A stretch of 64,000 bases of DNA from Paracentrotus lividus (GCA_940671915.1 CALNVZ010001960.1:138125-202124), one strand, 5' to 3'. Shown: positions 1 to 13,400, counted from the first letter of the stretch. Notes: generated by a model from the sequence alone, not told the origin. Made by a program: numbers and translations.

Positions 1-139
1 AAGCCTATAGGATCAATTATCCGCCCGTTATATATCACTTGTTAAGAACGGATTAAACCAACTGTTACAACCGTGTGGACAAATCTTCTACCCTCCCCCG
101 TTCCTGGTAGTAACATCCCTTCCGAATATACATGGATGC

Positions 140-400
140 ACTGTATGGCGAGACTGGGATAATAATGTATGGCCAACGAGTGAATATGAGCCCCTTGTTT
201 TGAACACTGCTATAATTTTGCTAGCTTTTAGCATGGAATGATAATTATTGGTTTTTACAGCATGCTAACATGATGAGGCGGTAAATCTCTTCTATATCAT
301 CTAGTGCAGAATAAGCCATTTCACTTCGAAATTTCGCTGTTTAGGGTGAGCGCTGAAATGATAATTGATATAAAATTATTGTTTGATGAAACAAAATTAA
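140..400. repeat. Diverged relative of the element at 54287
   Basis: GCGAGACTGGGATAATAATG followed by blocks matching 54300-54450 (CCCCTTGTTTTGAA, ATGATAATTATTG, AATAAGCCATTT, AAATTTCG). The right end was not found. Confidence 0.5.
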
Positions 401-2115
401 CTTAGAATACATTTAATTTTTGCTACAAACTTATTTTTGTTCTTTGTATATATTGTAAAAAATGAATTTTAGTTAAAAAAAAAAATACAAAATTGTGTAA
501 TGTTTGACAATTAAAATACATGCAAGACATGTTATTTTTGTTACATAAATATAATGCACAAATTTTTTATTGTACAAAATTTATAGAGTACAAAACTCAT
601 TTTGTCTTCAAAGTAATTTTACTTTGGTAAAAAAGGTATTTTTGTTAATATCATTTATAATGGTTTTTGTTTGTTTAGTACACGTAATTCATTTGTTGTT
701 CATGTACGTCGAAATTATCCGTCGACAGAATTGGTTTATCTTTACAAAATTTACACTTGGTCAACCATACATGTTTTCTGGTCGTTCTACCAAAGTTCGT
801 TATCTGTTCACAAAACATTATTTTGTTTCCTGTGGATGAGCATTCTGTTTCTCTTGAACAAATTATAGACCCTCACAGAATAATTAGTGCTGCACGTAGG
901 TCCACTTACTGTGCTATCCCATTTAACCGTTCATTAAACAAGTGGACGATCTAGTAATGTCGAATATCTATTCATTGCGGGACCATCAGAGTTGTGTAGT
1001 AAAAACGACGTCTTTGCGCATTTCATACAATGCAGTACCGTGGGAATCGTGTACTGGACTGGAGCAAGAAAGCTCTGAGGGGATATTGTAAATATAATCT
1101 TGCGGGCGGCAGCTTGCTGGCGGGTAAAGCCAAGGCTCAACCTTTGATTGTTCTTACCAAGGTGTAGTCTAGGACACCAGCCAGGCAGGGGTGGTTTGTT
1201 GTCGTTTGTCCTGGATTTGTTATACTGAATTTATACTTTCGGAAGATATAAGTTAAGGGGGAATCTCAAGGGTAATCAACCCTTCCTTTGTTTTCTCACG
1301 CGTTCTTATTCCTAGTGTTCTCCTCTTATCTCATCTCCTCTATTTGTCTTCTTTTGTTTACTCTTAAGTGTCGATACATCGGGACATTCTCTAATATTTG
1401 GACTTTTGGGACAGTCTCATATACGGTTTCCATAGTTATAGTTATTCCATTTTCAGTGAATAGAAATGCTGTGTTGTGTTGTATTTTTACGAAATTTCCG
1501 AAAAAAAATGCCATTTTCATACTGGAAAAGGGTAATTGAACTCTTCAATTGTAAATTAGAGCCAAGCATTCCCTATATACTGGGAATGAGCCCCATTATC
1601 GTAATATTTAAAAACACATAATTATATAATTAATTATTCTGTATTATTATTTTTGTGTTGAAGAACAATCCCTGGGGAAGGGTTGGGAGAGATGTTGAAT
1701 TAATGGCAACGGGTCCCAAAAGAGTAAAAGTAGGGACAAATTATTGTTCACAGAACTTTAAAGCTTGAAGTCATAATCATGTTGCTATATAGGGAAGCAT
1801 TAAAACAAACATACTCCAAGCCTCGTCTATTTGATGAGGACGAGATGTAGGAATTTTCCAGTTCAAATTAAGAATGAGTTTTTACATGATACGATAATGC
1901 GGTCATCCCGATTTGTAGGGACGTTGGGTCTCTGTTATATTTCAATTTCTTTTCCAGTAATACAAATGTGCATTTTTTCGGATTCGAATATCAAAACATC
2001 GCATTGTCAGTACTGTGGAAAAGGGAATTGAACTGTGGAACTCCTAATGAGCCAAAAGTCCTATTTCAGAATGTCCCGATTACGCCTTGAGTAAAATTCA
2101 ATTTGAATGGGAAAT
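400..2115. repeat. Non-coding, with a diverged ~210-bp direct repeat
   Basis: 1361-1590 and 1890-2080 share GGACATTCT.TAAT, TTCCATTTTCAGT, TGCATTTTTTC and GGAAAAGGGTAATTGAACT blocks in the same order. No gene recognised in 400-2115. Confidence 0.5.
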
Positions 2116-2170
2116 AGGGGAGAGCGTGGTTAATTATATGGACAAATTTTTCACAAAATAACACCGTAAA
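2116..2170. repeat. Left end of another GGGGAGAG-family element
   Basis: TA|GGGGAGAGCGTGGTTAATTA. No matching right end before the gap and the LINE relic, so it is probably truncated. Confidence 0.4.
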
Positions 2171-2322
2171 CCAAAGGGATTTATTTTCAAGAAACAATAA
2201 AAATTCAGATGGTTGTATTCTGTATGCTACAAATATTATCCCATAAATTCTTAACTTAGTGATGGTTCCGGTCGGAAAAAAAATTCTATCTTTCAACAGA
2301 CCATGTAGTGTTCAATACCACA

Positions 2323-2422
2323 NNNNNNNNNNNNNNNNNNNNNNNNNNNNNNNNNNNNNNNNNNNNNNNNNNNNNNNNNNNNNNNNNNNNNNNNNNNNNN
2401 NNNNNNNNNNNNNNNNNNNNNN
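2323..2422. other. Assembly gap (100 N)
   Basis: Exactly 100 undetermined bases, the usual placeholder for a gap of unknown size. It cuts the reverse-transcriptase relic. Confidence 0.99.
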
Positions 2423-3702
2423 ATCAATTTCTTTGTCAAGGCTGGCATTACTCGAGATCGTACTTCCGAGGTAGGTGAAGTGTTTAACAGCATTAAGTGT
2501 AGTGCCTTGGATGGATATGACAGGAGGTGTGTATTCTTCTCTGGGAGCAGGCTGGAACAAAACCTCTGTCTTCTTCATACTAATGGACAGGCCAAACTGT
2601 TTAGCTGCTTCGGAGAAACACATGATGCGTTGTAGGTCTTGTTGGCTGTGAGCTACTAGAGCACAGTCATCTGCGAAAAAAAAAGTTCGCGTACAAGCTG
2701 CTCTTTAGTTTTGGTGCATGCCTGGAAGCGTTTGAGGTTGAAGAGCCCTCCATCTGCTCGGAAACGGATGTACACTCCCTCACTAAGGTTCCCAGTCGCC
2801 TGCTCAAGCATCATGCTGAAGAATAGTGTACTTAACTTGTGCACGTTGTCCTTCATGCAGCTGTTTCACGATAGACATAGCCATAGTCCTTCTCTGCTCA
2901 CTGAATCAAATGCCTTGGTAAGGTCGACGTAAGTTACAAACAATAATGTGTGTTGTTCAGTGCATTTCTCTTGTGGTTGTCTCAAGGCAAATATCATGTC
3001 CGTTGTGCTCCTATTAGCCCTAAATCCACATTGGCTCTCTGGAAGGTTCGGTTCTGCGATGGTAGGTAGAAGTCGGTTCAGAAGAATCCTAGCCAAAACC
3101 TTTCCAGCTATGGATAAGAGGGTAATTCTACAGTAATTGGAGCAGTCAGTCTTCTCACCCTTGTTCTTGTACAGAGAGATTATCAAAACATCACGTAAGT
3201 CCTGTGGGATCTTTCCCTTCTCCCAGCACACTCTGAAGAGTTCGTACATTTAGGAGTGAAGGTGAGAACCCCCACATCTCGGGGCTTCTGGTGATTTATT
3301 GCATCTCATCTGACTGATAGCTTTTTTATCGATTGCACAGATGGGTGCAAGTCAAGTTAATTTTGTATTGGATGCTGTTATTTATGGCTTCGGCGAAACT
3401 TCTCGATTGGCATTAAACAGCATTTCATAGTGCTTAGACCAGCGATTCAGGATGGATTCTCTGTCTGTGCGCAACGACTCCCCATCTGCACTCTTGAGAG
3501 GTCATTGCACTTGAGCAGTAGGTCCATAAACCGATTTCAGAGCTGCATAGAAGTTTCTTGTGTCACCGTTGTCAGCATTAAGTTGGGTCCTTTTTGCAGT
3601 TTCACACCACCAGTCATGTTCTATACTGCGTAGTTTGCGTTGGACAAGACTACACGCTTGGCGATACGATGCTTTCTTCTTTGCACACGAGGGGGCTGCC
3701 AA
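2423..3702 (-). pseudogene. Degraded non-LTR retrotransposon reverse transcriptase
   Basis: Minus-strand reading from 3702 down to the gap: KLRSIEHDWW...FYAALKSVYGP, then HYEMLFNANREVSPKP followed by a stop. Next is the palm region VLIISLYKNKG, LNRLLP, SQCGFRANRSTTDMIF and YVDLTKAFDSVSREGLW. After a frame change comes the catalytic block FFADDCALVAHS, then KTEVLFQPAP and FTYLGSTISSNASLDKEID, which runs into the N gap. The order and motifs are those of LINE reverse transcriptases (jockey/RTE-like; the clade cannot be told by eye). At least one stop and two frame changes make it non-functional. The 3' part is lost in, or beyond, the gap. Confidence 0.9.
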
Positions 3703-3827
3703 ATGGGATTGGGAAATGGGACTGATCTCTTTTTTGCTAGAAGATCCTAGTACAAGGGATTAAAATGCCCCACATCGCATTCCAAATTTTTTTTGGGGGA
3801 AAAAAATATTTTGATGTTTCAAATTTC

Positions 3828-4395
3828 TGTTTCATTCCAAAAGGGACTAAATCCACTATGTGGATTCTATTTTTTTTTTTTTTTTCAACAATGTTCCCAT
3901 AAAATATATAATCTGATTTTTGCACACAAGCTGGAGATATTGATATAGGATCTTGAGAGAAAATTTGAATAAATTTGACTGCTTTTTAAGGATTTTATGA
4001 ATATTCTTGGATTTAGTCCTTTTTGGAATGAAATATTTTAACCGACTTTAAATCAGATTTTTGGTGAAAAAATTCAGAATAACATCTTGACACATTTTTA
4101 GCCGACTAAAAACTTAAATTAAGCGAACATTTTTTATGGGGAAAATAAACTATTTACGGGAGTTTCATTCCAAAAGGGACTAAATCCATAAAAATTAAAA
4201 TTTCAAAAATTCATAAAAAATAAAAATTTATATCTAGATTTTTAAAATTGTCATTAAAATGGCCTAAAGCAATGCACTACCATGTGTACCAAAACTGAAT
4301 CATATGGTACACAATAACGTGATAAATTTAGAAATCAGTGATTTACTCAAGATCTCTAAAATTGGAGTTAGACCCTTTTGGAATGAAACTCTTCA
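3828..4395. repeat. Paired TTTCATTCCAAAAGG inverted repeats
   Basis: TTTCATTCCAAAAGGGACTA at 3828 and 4164, with mirrors TAGTCCTTTTTGGAATGAAA at about 4015 and GACCCTTTTGGAATGAAACT at about 4370, the last followed by CTTC. Same terminal motif as the elements at 25375 and 27303, so one or two short members of that family. Confidence 0.65.
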
Positions 4396-4625
4396 AATAG
4401 GGGATAATAGGGTGTTTTCGCAGGACTACGGGGAGTTAATCTAGAACGTTAGCATAAAAGAGGGCACTATTTTCAAAATGCCTGCAAACCCTCGTTTTCT
4501 ATCTTCTTCAATAACTTTGAATAAAAGTTTCCAATGGTAACCGCACATGTTCCCTTTGGCTTGTGAGACATTGTAACGTCTATTGTTGCAAGGAAGATTC
4601 AATCAATAAATAGAGCTTTGATATA

Positions 4626-5611
4626 CAGTGCGACACAAAAAAACAACTAATTTTAAAAGCATCTGTCACATTGAAATTTTTGTGACTTTGATGTTTATTT
4701 CATCATAAATAGTCACTCTATATTCAATTATACCAAACGTACAAGCCTAGTGTATTGTAACGGTCGACTGAGCATTTAGGTTTAGAAAAATCGTAAAATT
4801 TGTCTGATAGTATATTATACCAAGTTTGAGCAAAAGCAACCCTTGCAATTAATTAGTCTTTTTAAATATTTTGTCCCTTGAAGGAATGAGTAGACCCAGG
4901 AGGACTGACCTAAAGCAATGAATGAATGCTCAGAAGCCAGGGTTTCTTGTGGCAAAACTTAGAAGAAAGTGCCCAAGGTTCTGAAGGTACTGGTTATGCC
5001 ACCCCTCCCCTCCACCCCTCCCCCTCCCCTGGTACGCCACCATAAAAGAGATAGTGCTATGATCTATGCTTTTGACAGGATCTGAGTATCATGAGTAGAA
5101 AACCATGAGTCCTCACCTTTGCCAGTCTGTATCCTTCCTCCCAACCACCACTCAACGAAGTTGTCAAAAATTCAAGTGCTCAGTCATCCATGATAGGACA
5201 GGTACAAGTGTGGTACTGAGGTATCTCACTTCGACTTCGCGACGGATAAAAAGTATTAGAGACGTCTCCAATACTTTATTCCGTCGCGGAGACGTCTCCG
5301 TGACAATTTTCATAAACTGTCTCAAAGTACTTCCCGCGACTCAAGAAACGTTGTACTGACTGAGTATGAGGAGATGTCTCCGGAATAGTTTTCACAACCG
5401 TCTCCAAGTAGTTTCAAAACCGTCTCAAAGTAGGCCCAAATCCGTTTCATATATAGTTTCAAAGTAGCTTCTGCGAAGTGAGATACTATCCTTACTCTTC
5501 GTCATGATAATTTAATAAATAAATACATATCCCTAATAATTAAACACATAAAACATACAATCTTAATATGAGGGTCTCATAGTTGGGTTAACTCTTTCTT
5601 GGGACGCACTG
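4626..5611. mobile_element. Tc1/mariner-like TIR element nested in M737 copy 1
   Basis: Ends CAGTGCGACACAAA ... GGGACGCACTG, TA flanks. The same CAGTGCG terminus as the element at 24142-25263 identifies the family. Contains the MITE at 5220-5487. A short duplication of host sequence (CGTCTATTGTTGCAA) at the outer borders suggests an extra rearrangement. Confidence 0.65.
5220..5487. mobile_element. MITE of the TATCTCAC family, copy 1
   Basis: GGTATCTCACTTCG ... CTGCGAAGTGAGATACT. Interior rich in GAGACGTCTC palindromes and CGTCTCAAAGTA blocks. Confidence 0.75.
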
Positions 5612-6339
5612 TATACGAGACAAGAACTTACGAAGTATGCAGAATGCGATCAAACCCGCTTTTGTCATCTTGCATAAAGGATGTCAATGGCGCGCGGCAG
5701 TGGCTGTAATTTCAACGTCTATTGTTGCAATACGAATTCAATCAAAGGGCTACTTTACCGGGCATACCAAGTTCCCTTTTTTTTTCATACCAAGGTTTTA
5801 TTGTGTCAAATGCGTCTATGCGTATAACAGCTGACCTAAAACATTGCTGATATGAAAAGAAATAACTACCGCCGCAGCCTTTATGATAAGTAAATCAAAG
5901 TATGCTTCTTTTATGTTTTAGCAAGGGAAATGCCTGTATACATTCTATCAAAGCGCTCGCTATTGGCTTATAACTGACTTACGTTCTCAGCTGAGAACCT
6001 GTACGTTCTACGTTTCGGGAGAACGTACATTTCCCCAAAATAGCGTTGTAGATTTTGACAACGGGGACTATCTCTTGTAGCCTAGGGGAACCCTCTTGTT
6101 TGCACAACGAAAACTGTAATTTAAACGCTTGCAGCCGTTTCTAGCAATAACCAGTTTTACACACTCTTTTTCCTGTACTAACAGTAATGCAGGAGTTTGG
6201 GGTTTGAGTTATTTTGAAAATAAAGCCTTTCATAATGCTAACGTTCTAGATTAGCTCCTCCGTAGTCCAGCGTAAGCACCCTATTATCGGTTGTACTGTA
6301 TTTTCTTTGCTGAAAGCGCTTAAAACCTTCACTCATCTG

Positions 6340-7600
6340 TTGGAGAAATGTTGGTGTACCCAGATATTAACATTTTATTGTGCAGATCCCCCGCCCTCCC
6401 AACCCCCCCCCCCAAAAAAAAAGCAAAAAAAAACAAACAACAACAACAACAACAACGAAAAACAAGTAATATAAAGGGGATGGCTCAAATATCTGTTGTA
6501 CAACATTTTTTTCATCGGCAATCAACGACATTTGTTCCGCTTTTTATTTAAAAAAAAAATGTTGATGTGTAGCTGGCCGCCTTCCTCCTCCTTCCGGCCC
6601 CTCCCCCAGAATAATTATTTAGGCTTAGATAGGCCTACTGACGTCGTACGACAATGCTTCCCCGATAGCTGTTCCGCTGTTAACCTTTAGGCAAATCGAA
6701 TAGATGAAATTTCGTTGTTTTCCAGATATCAATGAAAATTAGTAATGTGTATTATCATAGCTCAAACAAAAGTAAAATAATAAAAATAATTTTTTTTTTT
6801 AAATAAGAAAACAGCTTTGGATATTTCTTGCTTGACATTTGCTTTCACCGACTTATCGTTCGCTTTACCCTATCCAGATAATTTAAACTGTATGTAACCC
6901 ACCTATTTCCCGAGCAAAGAAAATAGATGAAGGGGCGGGAGTTGTCTTTTTTTTGGGGGGGGGGGTCAGATAATGGGCATACGAATTTGCGTTGAAGAAC
7001 AGCTGTCCCGCTGTAAACCTCCAGCAAATTGACTTTAGACAATTTTTGGTGTACCAAGATACTAATTATCATTGAATTTTGGTGTGCAGCAACCAACCTC
7101 GGCCCCCAAAAAAAATGATAATAATAATAATAATAATATTTTTAAAAAAAATAACACCAAAAAAAAAACACAAAAAAAAAATAAACAAAAAAAAACAATA
7201 TCAGTTTGGTTAAGATACCTGTTGTACAAATTTGTTTGATAGCAATAGAACCGCGATCAACATCTTGAAAATGTTGGAGTACGTACAATAACAGCATTGA
7301 TAATCATGTGTGTAAGCCGCCCGCAAAAAAGAAAATATGTGGCTCAGATATATCGTACGACATTTTCTTCACGAACAATTGTTCTGCTCTGAATCCCTCC
7401 ACGAATCGGTAGATCAAATGTCGTATAAGAGTAATCTTAGCCGACTCAGGCAGTAACTGGGGGGGGGGGGGCGTCCTGCGAGTAGGGTCGCTTGACAAAA
7501 AAAAAAGAAAGGAAAGAAAGAAAAGAAAGGAAGTAAAATGAGCGAACCCCACCTCCCCCCCCTCCCTTCATTGCAAAAATTGTCTGCATTGAATAGAAAT
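6340..7600. repeat. Diverged tandem units with poly-C/poly-A tracts
   Basis: Recurrent blocks: GTTGTAC(A/G)ACATTTTTTTC, GTTCCGCTGT(T/A)AACCT(T/C), CAGCAAATTGA and GTTGGTGTACC(C/A)AGATA, plus runs of C or G next to runs of A. Three units are recognisable. No genes seen. Confidence 0.6.
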
Positions 7601-8298
7601 ACAAGAAATTAAATCAGCTTGAAATACCACGGTTTCAGTTCCTTAAATGGAAAATTCTTTTGCTCGCGCTTCACGCTCGCTTGGGTCATATCAAAGAGGT
7701 TTATCCTTCATGTGTGTGGTAGTTTAGTTGTAAAATACTTATTTTTTTTTTTCTCTGCTTTCAGATCATTATAAGGGGTCCATGAATGTATACAAAATGC
7801 TAGCGGGATATAGTGCTTAACATATTCCCTATTCTCAGGTCAACCAGGCCCGTAAGTAAGGGGAGACCTCCCCCCCCCCCCCATTTGGCGGGCAGGGTCC
7901 GCTTGACCAAAAAACAAGAATGGAAACTCCCACTTTTTTGGTGCAGAATGCTGCAGATACTTTAATAGAAACGCTCTTCGCGCAACTTATTACAAAGAAA
8001 TTACACCGAAATCAAATCATTCTGCAGAAATGTTTATTGTTTGTACTTGCATGTGTTAAATGTTCTTTTTAAAATGGCGTTGGCTTACGTTTTTTTATAG
8101 ATGATATAACCGGAACAAGGCCTTGTTGCAAAATGTGCTTAAGTTGCCCTGCTTAATTTCAGTTCATTACGAGGGGAAAATAAAACCACAATAAATGTAT
8201 GAACTCGTTCACGACCTAGAATTTGAAATAGTACCACAGTTTTCACTCGAGATTTGCTGCCTATGTTATTATATTCTAAAGGCGCTATCTTCCTTTTA

Positions 8299-8400
8299 AT
8301 AATAATAATAATAATAATATCTATTATTTATAATGCGCTTTTCCCATAGTGGCTCAAAGCGCTTTACAGTATATTATTACCCCGTTCACTGGATTTAACT
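8299..8400 (-). repeat. SINE/LINE 3' tail fragment
   Basis: (AAT)n followed by an AAGCGCTTTGAGCC block in reverse orientation, like the tail of the SINE at 8767. No tRNA-like head is present, so it is a truncated copy. Confidence 0.45.
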
Positions 8401-8766
8401 CCATACTTGTAGTCAGCCATTTATAGGCGCCTTATATGGAATTATCCTAAATATAATTGTCTTTTTTGCTTTATACGCGTTCGTATTTCTTGTTAAAGGG
8501 AGCTGATCATCAGCTCGTGAAAAATTAAAACAAAAAAATATTGGGCAAGATGTGTGAAAAAAACGCACTACGTTGATTTCAATGCCTGGGAAATTTCAGG
8601 CTCGTGCTTCGCGCTCGCAAAGTTAACTCCTAGATTACCACCCAATCACTGATTCTTGAGGCCCAGATATACGCAATGATTGTAGGTTTTTTTTTTCTCT
8701 CTCTCGCTTCGCGTTAGCAGTTTTTTAAAGGAGATGGTCGCTTGTGAAATATTAAAACAAATATAT

Positions 8767-9068
8767 AATAATAATAATAATAATAGTTACATTTATACAG
8801 CGCTTAATACATATATCCACCTTGGTGTTTCTAAGCGCTTTTAGTGTTAACTAATTATTACCCGGCTTAGCTAGGCTACCCCGAAAGGTGCTCACAGCAT
8901 TCAAGGAATTGCTTCCTACCGGTACCTATTCACCTCACTTGGGTCAAGTACGGCAAATTTGCAGGTTGACACCTTGCCGAAGGATGCTAGTAGTATGGAC
9001 GGGATTCGAACCGCGTACCTTGTGATCGTAAGTCCGCTGACTTATCCACTCGACCTCACCACTCCCAC
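8767..9068 (-). mobile_element. tRNA-derived SINE
   Basis: Read on the minus strand: the head GGGAGTGGTGAGGTCGAGTG and TGGATAAGTCAGCGGAC (A-box region) is followed by GGTTCGAATCC, a canonical pol III B box (9002-9012). A unique body follows, then AAGCGCTGTATAAATG and an (ATT)n tail at 8767. Head, body and short-repeat tail are the standard layout of tRNA-derived SINEs. Confidence 0.85.
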
Positions 9069-9508
9069 ATATAATGGACAAGATGTGTGAAAAAAAAAAC
9101 CTTTACTTTTATGTCAGTATATAAGGAGATGTTCCAGCTCGCGCTTCGCGCTCGCAAAGTTTATCCTTAAATTACGACCCATGCAATGGTTTTTGATGCC
9201 CAGATACAAAGTGATTACCAATATATTATATTTTTCCGCCCTATCTTTTTGCTCGCTTTTTTTTTAATTGGGAGGTGGTCTTCAGCTTCTAAAGCAATTT
9301 AAAAAAAAACATGATATAACCATGATAATCAAGAGGCAAAAATAGTCTAAATTAACTTCCTTTAGGACATCATAATCCAAGTTTTTCTGCTCGCGCTTCA
9401 CATTTGCAAAGTTCTCTCAGAAAAGATCTTTAACTTATTCCTAACGTCAAAAATGGAGGTGATATGATTTTTTTTTTTAAATTGCTCGCGCTTCGGGCTC
9501 GCTGTTAA

Positions 9509-9784
9509 TTATTTGAACCCGATAGGCCGGTTTACTGGCCAACAGAGATCGTAAATTATTCCAAAGGGCTACTTTCCATCCCTTTCCATTTTCCCTTGGG
9601 AGTTTTTGGTTATTAGGATTCACGGTCTAAACCGTTTGCGAGTCTTCCACCGAAAGATGGCGCTCTTGCAAATCACGTATAAGAGTACCTTTAGTACGCA
9701 GTTTAATACCTGTTTCAACCTAATGAATAAAACTTGTACATTATGGATTTCACAAAGTGTGCAAATAATTCAGGGTTCAAAGGG
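9509..9784. mobile_element. piggyBac-like MITE, TTAA-flanked, copy 1
   Basis: Flanked by TTAA at 9505-9508 and 9785-9788. The right end GGGTTCAAAGGG mirrors the TTTGAACCC left end. The interior (GATAGGCCGGTTTACTGGCC, CTTCCACCGAAAGATGGCGC) is shared in reverse with 48297-48581. Confidence 0.75.
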
Positions 9785-10449
9785 TTAAAAGGTTAAAAAA
9801 AAAAAAAAAATTTAAACATAAGAGGAAAAAATGTGCGTAAAATATTTAGCATTGGGTAATTATAAAGCAAAATTTTGGCTGGCGCTTCGCCTCGAAAAGT
9901 TCATTCCTTAAAAATGTCCACTTTTTCAGGTTTCGACCCCCCCCCGTAAAACCTATTACCGCATGTAGCTGCCGATTTATTTTAATTATCATTATTTTTT
10001 TAGGGGCTGTCCCCCCCCCTTCCCAAAAAAAAAAAAATAATAATAATTTAAACTAAATAAGTAGAAAATAAGATAAATAAATAATAAAAAATAGAAAATA
10101 AATTAAATGTATAATATAGATACATCGATATTTTCTCATCATTTGCCTAGGCGGTTCACAGCCAGAACAATTTCCGATGAGACACAAATATCGTTCATTT
10201 TACTGACCTAGCACCAATATATTCCTTTGCTTTTCTTCTTTTCTTTCCCTTTCTTTTGTTTGTTTGTTTGTCTTTTTTTTGTTATGTTTTTTTTTTGTGG
10301 GTGCATCACGTAAATTCTTCATATATGGGTACACAACATTTTCTCTAACCGATTAGGAACATTTGTCAGCGAAGAAAATGATGTGCAATCGATATTCAGG
10401 CTACAATGGGCCATTTTGGGTTCGAGTGGAACGGAACCCCAGCCCTCCA

Positions 10450-13400
10450 AGCTCCCCCCCCCCCCCACTCTCTCTCTCTCTCTCCTCTCTGTTCCTTCAC
10501 CTACTTGTTATAATAGATACAATTATTCAATAATCATGACTTAAAAATTAATATGAAAAAAATAATATTAATAAGATTAAATAACTGGCTTGGGTCAAAC
10601 GGATCGAGACGCCTTTGTTTTTATGGCTGATCATAATAGTTCTAAAGAATATTAATGATAAATGCAAACACCAGAACTAACGTTCGGATGCGTATACCTA
10701 CACACGCAAGCGGTCACGCAATGGTAGCGGGCCAGTCGGCTACAGAAGCTATTATTATCAAGTGTGATCAAAGCACCATATCTGTCATTAAATAATAAAA
10801 TGATTGGCTGCTTTCTTTGATACATTAGATATTGTTATTTATAAATGTATCAAAGGTATTACACAAATACACAAGCTTTGTTGGATATTGAGATATTTAT
10901 TAGAAGAGAGCAATATGCCTTTATACGGGGCCGAACTAGCAGTGACTGCAAGAGATGAAAGTGTTCACTGGACTATTGTACCCCATTCCACTGGAGAAAT
11001 TTGTGAGGGTCGTCTCACATCGGAGACGTTTTTTAATCTCTGGTGCCCACTTCGTGGTCTCATTATCAAGCCTGATGGTGGCATGTGTTGTACGTCTATC
11101 AGGATTTTGTCGCGACAGTGTGGACGGAATGAGAAGAGGGAAAATAGCCGCGGCAGGAACTAAGCTCAGCGCTTAGGTTCGCTATCTGGACTGATCGACA
11201 CCATTTCCATTTCCGACTCTTGAGTACATATTGGAATTCCATTAGTTACAGTACCGTCACGTGTGTAAGATTCTATTGTTTCATGCTGTCTGTTACTCTC
11301 TGCCGATCTGATAAAATCCGGTATGATCAGTACTCAACTTATGTCATACGGTTTAATCAATTTCGAAAAGAAGTGTCGTTTTCAACCCAACTGTGGAATG
11401 TTGGTAGTATCGGGTCAATGTACAATCGATCTCCGAGTAGAGACTGATTAATTAGATTAGAGCTTGGTCGGTATCAGATAGATGTTGGAAGTGCCAGTTT
11501 ATAGTCAGATAGCCCCCAAATTACCCTCCGAAAGCAAATTCATGGATTGGACAAGCCGATAAAAACGGCGGACAGATGTCGGGCAGATACCAGTCTTTCA
11601 TCCGATTTCATGCAAATAATAAAGAAATCAGGGTCACCAAAACAGGCTCCTCGGGTGAGATTTCATGGGAACTCATCAAAATTGCCATTTTGGGGATCTA
11701 ATCAGGTGAGCTCGAGATGAGAGTCCGATTGTCAGTGGAATGGGGGTATTAGGCGTGCAAGTTACAGTCTAGCGTCAGGTACACTATAGCAGTTCAACAG
11801 ACGTCACAAAGACGTATTATTATGACCTGATAGATGCAATTGTCCTACCTTGGTGTGATCGAAAAAGCAAAGATCTCATAAAAATCCTTTAATTGCAATG
11901 ATAGTTGTATTTTTTTTCTTTCCCATCATCTGATGTACACTGTCTCAAGAACATTCAAAGTCATGATGATTTTGCTATGTTGCAAAGAGTCAGCAGTTCT
12001 TCGTCAAAGATCATAATGTTTTATGACGGAATATTTGCATTTACTTTCTACTGGTATTCCATGTTATTGTATTCAAAACGAAATATTTCTGTTATAGTTC
12101 AACTTTCTTTAATTCTTGCTCATTAAATTGCATGCTCAGTTCTTTTAATATACTTCTTAATTCTGGTGTTGTTGTTTTTGGGTGTTTTTCTTTTATAAAT
12201 TATTTGCTTTAACTTGTGTAAAATTTTAAACATTGCTTTATTTAAAAAACATGATTAATTACCAAAAATCATTACAATTTGCTTAATTAAGGATTGATTA
12301 CTAAATCATAACCCATATAAAAGAGGCGAAAAATAGGTTTGTACAAAGAATAGGGGGATTGGGGAAAAATAGGTCTTCGTAGCATGTACAACTTAATTAA
12401 ATGGCAGGTGAAATGATATTTGGGCCCCTGCCCCCACAAGGTGAAAGGGGGGGGTTGAAGAAAGTTTAAGAACATGTTTATTTTTCTAGGGGAGGGAAAC
12501 AGGAGGAAGTAAACAACAGAAACAAAAAAAGATGGACAGGGTGTAAGCAAAAAGCACAGAGAGAAAGACGCAAATTTGGAAGGAACGCGGCAGCCACATG
12601 TACACAACGCCAGACCAGGGCAATATCTTTTTTTTTTAATGACAGAGCTTATACATAGACAACACGTATTAAAATACGCATTTGCAAAGCGTTGGCATTG
12701 CGCGCTCGGCGAATGAGTAACGCACACCCAGTGCAGACTGTGTGTTGGCCATGCGCCATATATGTGACTGCGCCATAAGGGGGAGGAAATGGATATATAA
12801 AAGGAAATCATTCAGATTCCACCATAAGCCCCCCCCCCCCAAAAAAAAAGGAATAAATAAAAATTAACAATAAATTAATAAATTGAATGAAATAAATATT
12901 AAGGGATGAACTGAGTCAGAATGAAATATTTAGTATTAATAAAAATATACAATATAAAAATTATATTCAAATAAGGAAAAAACAGAGAAAAATAAAGATT
13001 TAAACAAAAGAACTTAAGTGCTAGATCTATTTTGCCTGACTATATCCAGCCTGCATATATCCATGTAATTCTAAATATAATATGCAAAGGGCCTTTTTCA
13101 ATATTCAACTGGTAATATTGCAAATAAAAAAGATTTCGAATTGGATTTTAGGAACGTTCCACAGTTATGTTTCTACGCATCTTGACTGCGCATCCTGGCC
13201 CCGCATGATTTTAACACAAAGGAAAATATTCAGCGCTCATTGACGATCCAACGCTCATAAAGTTAAAATATATGAACACTATAAACATGCATGTTTATTC
13301 CTTCTGTTTGTTCATTATTTTCCTACTTGCACAGATAATTATGTAAATCCGTTTTATATGTGCGTGTTCGTGTTATTCTAGAGACTGCGATGGATATGAC

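Larger units (their letters stand above)
4410..6281. mobile_element. TA-flanked MITE (family M737), copy 1, interrupted
   Basis: Ends GGGTGTTTTCGCAGGACTAC and mirror GTAGTCCAGCGTAAGCACCC, with TA on both sides. The interior matches the 737 bp copy at 15854-16590, but an insertion after the shared CGTCTATTGTTGCAA block (about 4595-5705) expands it to 1,872 bp. That insertion contains a Tc1/mariner-like element, which itself contains a further MITE. Confidence 0.85.
7600..10440. other. Non-coding stretch with scattered TTCGCGCTCGC motifs
   Basis: Apart from the SINE and the TTAA MITE, this holds repeated GCTCGCGCTTCGCGCTCGC-like motifs (7665, 8605, 8705, 9135, 9390, 9485, 9880), each near GATCAT-rich or AAAATTAAAACAAA text. 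They look like a decayed tandem repeat related to the region after 7600. A C-run/poly-A tract lies near 10010. Confidence 0.5.

Noticed and set aside
10804-11163. 119-codon plus-strand open stretch
   Set aside because: No motif recognised and no support from splice sites.
12287-12811. 174-codon minus-strand open stretch
   Set aside because: Composition is irregular, no family or signal was recognised, and AT-rich repeats surround it. Treated as chance.
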